64,000 bases of DNA from JBHIDJ01 sp046760105. Lineage in GTDB: Bacteria; Pseudomonadota; Gammaproteobacteria; Acidiferrobacterales; SPGG2. Position 1 is the stretch's first letter. The number at the start of each line of letters is the position of its first letter. The notes beneath the pieces are model-generated. The model saw only the letters and a program-made list of their open reading frames with translations. It was not told the DNA's origin and searched no databases. The stretch spans positions 9,520 through 73,519 of the forward strand of contig JBHIDJ010000007.1 of NCBI GenBank assembly GCA_046760105.1, in the 5' to 3' direction. Below, piece after piece: positions 60,163-64,000 of the stretch. Both the position numbers and the translations under genes were made by a program.

Positions 60163-61404
60163 ATGTCAAAGCGAGATGACGAAAGACTGATCGTCGGTCT
60201 AGATATTGGGACCTCCAAGGTATTGGCAATTGTCGGTGAGGTATCCCCTATCGGTGAGGTCGAGATTATTGGCGTGGGGCACCACCCAGCCCGCGGCATG
60301 AAGAAAGGAGTGGTGGTGAACATTGAATCTACGGTGCAGTCGATCCAGCGCGCGGTGGAAGAAGCTGAACTGATGGCCGGCTGTCAGATTCACTCCGTTT
60401 GTGCGGGTATCGCTGGCAGTCACATCAACAGCTTCAACTCCCATGGCATTGTTGCCATCAAAGACAAGGAGGTCGGCTTCGGCGATGTGCAGCGGGTGAT
60501 CGAAGCGGCTCGCGCGCTCGCCATTCCAACAGACCAGAAGGTATTACACATTCTCCCGCAGGAATATGTGATCGATAAGCAAGACGGCGTGCGCGAGCCT
60601 ATTGGTATGTGTGGCGTGCGCCTCGAGGCCAAGGTGCACATCGTCACCGGAGCCGTCAGTGCGGCACAGAACATCATCAAGTGCATTCGGCGCTGCGGAC
60701 TCGAGGTGGATGAACTTATTCTTGAGCAGCTCGCCTCAAGCACGTCGGCGCTTACCGAGGATGAGAAAGAACTGGGAGTTTGTTTGGTCGACATCGGCGG
60801 CGGTACCACGGACGTCTCGGTTTTCACTGAAGGCGCCATACGGCATACCGCAGTAATCCCTATCGCCGGTGATCAGGTAACGAATGATATCGCTGTGGCC
60901 TTGCGTACACCGACGCAGCACGCAGAGGAAATCAAGAAGAAGTACGGATGTGCACTCACCGAGCTCGCGCACCGGGATGACGTGTTAGAGGTCCCCAGTG
61001 TGGGTGACCGACCGCCGCGCAAACTCTCGCGTCAAACGCTGGCGGAGGTCATCGAACCACGTATCGAAGAACTATACGGTCTGGTCTTGACCGAACTGCG
61101 ACGTAGCGCCTTCGAGCACGTTATAGGATCGGGAATCGTGCTGACGGGTGGCAGCGCCAAGATGGCGGGAATGGTCGATCTCGCCGAAGAGGTATTCCAC
61201 ATGCCGGTGAGACTAGGAGTCCCGCAGTACGTCGGAGGGCTAACCGGTGTCATTCATAACCCGATTTACGCTACCGGCGTTGGACTGGTTTTGCAAGGAG
61301 TGAAAGGCAAGGAAGGGAAGAATCATGTTGAGCACATTGTGCCGGCGGCGGGTGTCAAAGGAATGGTCAGCCGGGCAAGGAGTTGGTTTCAGGGCAATTT
61401 TTGA
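60163..61404 (+). CDS. ftsA: Cell division protein FtsA
   Basis: A 413-residue actin-like protein that tethers FtsZ to the membrane. VGLDIGTSKVLAIVGEV (residues 9-25) and LVDIGGGTTDVSVFTEG are the two phosphate loops; GIVLTGGSAKMAGM is the adenosine motif. The amphipathic C-terminal membrane helix is in MVSRARSWFQGNF. A gap of 112 nt separates it from ftsQ. Confidence 0.98.
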   Translation: MSKRDDERLIVGLDIGTSKVLAIVGEVSPIGEVEIIGVGHHPARGMKKGVVVNIESTVQSIQRAVEEAELMAGCQIHSVCAGIAGSHINSFNSHGIVAIKDKEVGFGDVQRVIEAARALAIPTDQKVLHILPQEYVIDKQDGVREPIGMCGVRLEAKVHIVTGAVSAAQNIIKCIRRCGLEVDELILEQLASSTSALTEDEKELGVCLVDIGGGTTDVSVFTEGAIRHTAVIPIAGDQVTNDIAVALRTPTQHAEEIKKKYGCALTELAHRDDVLEVPSVGDRPPRKLSRQTLAEVIEPRIEELYGLVLTELRRSAFEHVIGSGIVLTGGSAKMAGMVDLAEEVFHMPVRLGVPQYVGGLTGVIHNPIYATGVGLVLQGVKGKEGKNHVEHIVPAAGVKGMVSRARSWFQGNF

Positions 61405-61474
61405 CGCAGGCAACCAAAGTGGCGGCCATGCATACGATATCAGTTTTTGAAGCACCCAAACAGGAGACGTCATC

Positions 61475-62611
61475 ATGCTCGAATTGATGGATACTTACGC
61501 GCAACAAGCCATCATAAAGGTGATTGGTGTGGGCGGCGGCGGCGGCAACGCGGTTGATCACATGGTCGCTGTTGACATCGGAGGTGTTGAATTCATCAAC
61601 GCCAACACGGATTCGCAAGCCTTGGAGCGATCAAGTGCGCCAACCGTCCTACAGCTTGGCGCCAACCTGACCAAGGGATTAGGTTGTGGTGCCGACCCGG
61701 TCATGGGACGCCAGGCTGCCGTCGAGGATCGCGAGCGAATAGCCGAGGTACTGGCAGGGGCAGACATGGTATTCATCACGGCCGGCATGGGTGGTGGCAC
61801 CGGAACCGGGGCGGCGCCAGTGGTGGCCCAGGTGGCGCAGGACGCAGGCAGCTTGACCGTGGCTGTCGTCACCAAACCGTTCCTGTTTGAAGCTAAGAAA
61901 CGCATGGCTATCGCTGAACAGGGTATCGAGGAGCTGACCGCGTACGTCGATTCCATTATCACCATACCTAATGAAAAGCTCCTCACCGTGCTTGGCAAAG
62001 AAGCCACGCTCCTCGATGCCTTCGCCAAGGCCAACGAGGTGCTGCAGGGTGCCGTGCAGGGCATCGCTGAATTGATTACCCGGCCCGGTCTCATTAACGT
62101 CGATTTTGCCGATGTGCGTACGGTGATGTCCGAAATGGGGATGGCCATGATGGGCTCCGCCGTAGCCACGGGCGAGGGTCGCGCGAGTGAAGCGGCGCTG
62201 ACGGCCGTATCAAGCCCCTTGCTGGAAGATGTGAACATCTCAGGCGCGCGCGGCCTGTTGGTAAACGTCACAGCAGGTCTGGATATGGCCATCGGCGAGT
62301 TTGAAGAAGTCGGCACGACCGTCAAGGAATTCGCCGCCGAGGACGCCACCGTGGTTGTCGGCACGGTCATCGACCCCGAAATGCACGATGAGCTAAGGGT
62401 CACGATCGTCGCAACCGGTCTGGGACAGGGGCAAAAGCGCGAGCACCCCTACCAGGTGGTAAGAACGGGGACCGGGACTGTCGATTACGAAGAACTGGAT
62501 ACTCCCACCGTCATTCGCAACCGACGTGCTGATGAGCCCCAACCGACGCGTGGGGAGGCCGCCCTGGAATACCTCGATATCCCCGCTTTTCTGAGAAAAC
62601 AGGCCGATTAG
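61475..62611 (+). CDS. ftsZ: Cell division GTPase FtsZ
   Basis: A 378-residue tubulin homologue that forms the division ring. VIGVGGGGGNAVDHM (residues 16-30) and the tubulin signature GGGTGTG (106-112) bind GTP; NVDFADVRTVMSEMG is the T7 region. The C-terminal peptide EYLDIPAFLRKQAD, contacting FtsA and ZipA, is intact behind a linker of about 50 residues. The linker is short compared with many relatives. Confidence 0.99.
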   Translation: MLELMDTYAQQAIIKVIGVGGGGGNAVDHMVAVDIGGVEFINANTDSQALERSSAPTVLQLGANLTKGLGCGADPVMGRQAAVEDRERIAEVLAGADMVFITAGMGGGTGTGAAPVVAQVAQDAGSLTVAVVTKPFLFEAKKRMAIAEQGIEELTAYVDSIITIPNEKLLTVLGKEATLLDAFAKANEVLQGAVQGIAELITRPGLINVDFADVRTVMSEMGMAMMGSAVATGEGRASEAALTAVSSPLLEDVNISGARGLLVNVTAGLDMAIGEFEEVGTTVKEFAAEDATVVVGTVIDPEMHDELRVTIVATGLGQGQKREHPYQVVRTGTGTVDYEELDTPTVIRNRRADEPQPTRGEAALEYLDIPAFLRKQAD

Positions 62612-62669
62612 GCCGCTCTTTGGGGCTTGCTACACCTCCGGGCCGGCGGAGCCTGCTCGGGAATCATGA

Positions 62670-62683
62670 TTGATCTGGATCAA
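62670..62683. promoter_or_regulatory. Perfect FNR/ANR-type site
   Basis: TTGATCTGGATCAA matches the FNR consensus TTGAT-N4-ATCAA at all ten specified bases and is palindromic. It lies between ftsZ and lpxC, about 19 nt before a candidate -35. Binding is not shown; CRP-like relatives have a different consensus (TGTGA). Confidence 0.5.
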
Positions 62684-62688
62684 CCCGG

Positions 62689-62716
62689 TTGCTGGACAAA
62701 GATAAAGTTTTACATT
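62689..62716 (+). promoter_or_regulatory. Candidate promoter of lpxC
   Basis: TTGCTG (62689-62694) and TACATT (62711-62716) are 16 nt apart, in a gap of 268 nt between ftsZ and lpxC. A start near 62723 would put the FNR-type site centred about 46 nt upstream and give a leader of about 155 nt. Motif match only. Confidence 0.35.
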
Positions 62717-62879
62717 TAAATACTTCCCTGAAACCCCAGAATCAACGTGAAACTCCGGACCACGGCCTGTCGGTTCGGGGTCGCCTTTCTACGCTGCTAG
62801 GAAGAAGAGCCTTGGGTACGAGGGAACGCGCAAAGCGCGCGAAGCAGAATACAACTGCAAAACAAAAAGAACTATAAAA

Positions 62880-63791
62880 ATGATCAAACAGCGGACGCTT
62901 AAGAATGTCATCGAGGCGACCGGCGTCGGCCTGCACACGGGTGAAAAGGTCCATCTGGCGCTTCGTCCTGCGCCGTTAAACACGGGCATTATCTTTCGCC
63001 GTGTCGATTTAGATCATGCGCCGGAGATTCGCGCGTGCCCCGAGAACGTTACCGACACGCGGCTTTCTACCACGCTTGAACGAGACGGCGTACGCGCTTC
63101 CACTGTAGAGCACTTGATGTCGGCTTTCGCCGGGCTCGCGATCGACAACGCCTATGTTGAGCTTACAGCGCCAGAGGTTCCTGTTATGGACGGGAGCGCC
63201 GGGCCATTCGTTTTTCTAATCCAATCTGCAGGGATCGAAGAGCAGCCAGCGCCGAAGCACTTCATCCGTATAAAGAAGAAGCTTCAGCTCGATGATGGTG
63301 ACAAATGGGTTTGTTTTGAGCCTTTCGAAGGATTTAAAGTGTCGTTCGCCATCGAGTTTGATCACCCACTGTTTAGCACCGTGCCTCGGGTAGCAAGCAT
63401 GGATTTTTCCACCACGTCGTTTGTAAAAGAGGTGAGTCGTGCCCGCACGTTTGGTTTTATGCGCGATATTGAACCCCTAAGGCAGGCCGGGTTGGCGCGC
63501 GGCGGGGATCTCGACAATGCCATCGTACTCGACAACTACCGCATCTTGAACGACGATGGTTTGCGCTACGAGGACGAATTTGTCAAGCACAAGGTCTTGG
63601 ACGCGATCGGAGATTTGTACTTACTCGGGCATCCGCTGATTGGTGCGTTCAGTGCGCACAAATCCGGTCACCGTCTCAATAACCGGTTGTTATGTAGCTT
63701 GATTGCGGATCAAGAAGCCTGGGAGTTAATCTGCTACGAAGACGAGGAGCAGGCACCGATCGCCTTTGTGCACACAGTTCCCGCGATCTGA
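62880..63791 (+). CDS. lpxC: UDP-3-O-acyl-N-acetylglucosamine deacetylase
   Basis: A 303-residue zinc amidase, the committed step of lipid A synthesis. H78 in STVEHLMSAFAGL binds zinc, as do the His and Asp in KHKVLDAIGDLYLLGHP (about residues 236-248); VMDGSAGPFVFLI and SRARTFGFMRDIE are signatures. The length equals the E. coli enzyme (305). It closes the dcw cluster as in other gammaproteobacteria. Confidence 0.98.
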   Translation: MIKQRTLKNVIEATGVGLHTGEKVHLALRPAPLNTGIIFRRVDLDHAPEIRACPENVTDTRLSTTLERDGVRASTVEHLMSAFAGLAIDNAYVELTAPEVPVMDGSAGPFVFLIQSAGIEEQPAPKHFIRIKKKLQLDDGDKWVCFEPFEGFKVSFAIEFDHPLFSTVPRVASMDFSTTSFVKEVSRARTFGFMRDIEPLRQAGLARGGDLDNAIVLDNYRILNDDGLRYEDEFVKHKVLDAIGDLYLLGHPLIGAFSAHKSGHRLNNRLLCSLIADQEAWELICYEDEEQAPIAFVHTVPAI

Positions 63792-63847
63792 ATTGTCGCG
63801 GGACTTGTGAACCACGAGACTTTGCGCGCTTTACAGGCGAGGACATA

Positions 63848-63893
63848 AAGAAGGGATAACTTATCACTACAAGAAGGGATAACTTGCCACTAG
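63848..63893. repeat. Tandem duplication of a 23-bp unit
   Basis: Two adjacent copies (63848-63870 and 63871-63893), identical in the first 15 bases (AAGAAGGGATAACTT) and in most of the rest (CACTAC versus CACTAG at the end). They lie just before the next start codon and each carry an AGAAGGGA purine stretch resembling a ribosome site. Confidence 0.9.
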
Positions 63894-63896
63894 GAA

Positions 63897-64000
63897 ATGA
63901 ACTTTATCATCGTCCCAGGAGCGACCGGGTCGAGGCGTAGCACCTGCCTCTCCCACCGCCACCTCGCCCTCATGGTGTTGGCCGGGCTCATCGTGCTGCC
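63897..64000 (+). CDS. N-terminal start of a probable M23 metallopeptidase (cut by window edge)
   Basis: An ATG with TAGGA directly upstream opens a frame to the window end: about 34 residues beginning MNFIIVPGATGSRRSTCLSH, then a hydrophobic run (HLALMVLAGLIVL) that looks like a membrane anchor. Short cytoplasmic starts of the type MNxIIVS, followed by an anchor, are typical of the M23 peptidase commonly placed between lpxC and secA. The assignment depends on position and this short stretch. Confidence 0.5.
   Translation, partial: MNFIIVPGATGSRRSTCLSHRHLALMVLAGLIVL

Noticed and set aside
61558..62403. 281-codon minus-strand frame inside ftsZ
   Set aside because: Antisense shadow of ftsZ, Ser/Thr/Pro/Ala-rich as expected from reverse reading of GC-rich coding DNA.
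62689..62877. 62-codon frame between ftsZ and lpxC
   Set aside because: Starts with TTG inside the putative promoter, has no recognisable relative, and ends in AT-rich leader sequence.

Overview
The window is a stretch of chromosome from a free-standing gammaproteobacterial-type genome with moderately high GC. The evidence is gene order: maf-rng-yhdP-tldD, kdsC-lptCAB-rpoN-hpf-rapZ, mlaB-ibaG-murA, rsmI divergent from lpoA-yraN-diaA-dolP, sspAB after petABC, and a complete mraZ-to-lpxC division/cell-wall (dcw) cluster. Several features (short HisG, monothiol glutaredoxin and an ABC-2 pair between mlaB and murA, his-tat-pet linkage) point to a Chromatiales/Acidiferrobacterales-like lineage rather than an enteric one; that placement is inference from gene order only.

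Layout. 1-13460 (+): end of nadD, rsfS, rlmH, maf, rng, yhdP, a small exported protein, a Nit-type amidase, tldD and pmbA, mgtE, and a WYL-domain protein. 13541-19114 (-): rapZ, hpf, rpoN, lptB, lptA, a shortened lptC and kdsC. 19115-19692 is a scar where kdsD and mlaFEDC should lie; only the last ~53 codons of mlaC survive, directly overlapping mlaB. 19689-30904 (+): mlaB, an ABC-2 exporter, ibaG, grxD, murA and a near-complete histidine pathway (hisG short form, hisD, C, B, H, A, F, I, E). 30897-33752: an internally deleted hinT remnant, tatABC, and a wrecked DUF255/thioredoxin-domain gene. 33942-38706: petABC (cytochrome bc1), sspA, sspB, an unclear Arg/Pro-rich reading frame, and a macrodomain protein. 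38806-44185 (-): FAD-linked oxidase, heptose-1-P adenylyltransferase, dolP, diaA, yraN, lpoA. 44238-64000 (+): rsmI, rnpB, then mraZ-rsmH-ftsL-ftsI-murE-murF-mraY-murD-ftsW-murG-murC-murB-ftsQ-ftsA-ftsZ-lpxC and the start of a probable M23 peptidase.

The genes together make and assemble the envelope: peptidoglycan precursors and septation (dcw cluster, LpoA, RapZ), LPS (kdsC, heptose adenylyltransferase, lptCAB, lpxC), phospholipid traffic (YhdP, mla remnant, DolP), Tat export feeding the Rieske protein of the bc1 complex, plus histidine synthesis and ribosome maintenance.

I did not find a phage, transposase, CRISPR array, defence island or biosynthetic cluster, and no clear candidate for a wholly new system. 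What stands out is (a) repeated small-scale gene decay (mla/kdsD scar, hinT, DUF255 gene, short lptC, no ptsN); (b) two related palindromic repeats built from 7-mer tandem arms that supply the stop codons of the genes they abut, plus a third of similar architecture but different sequence; (c) an RNase P RNA whose P3 and P12 helices are both expanded and share nearly the same stem sequence; (d) a perfect 26-bp CG-rich palindrome inside petA; (e) a perfect FNR-type site before lpxC.
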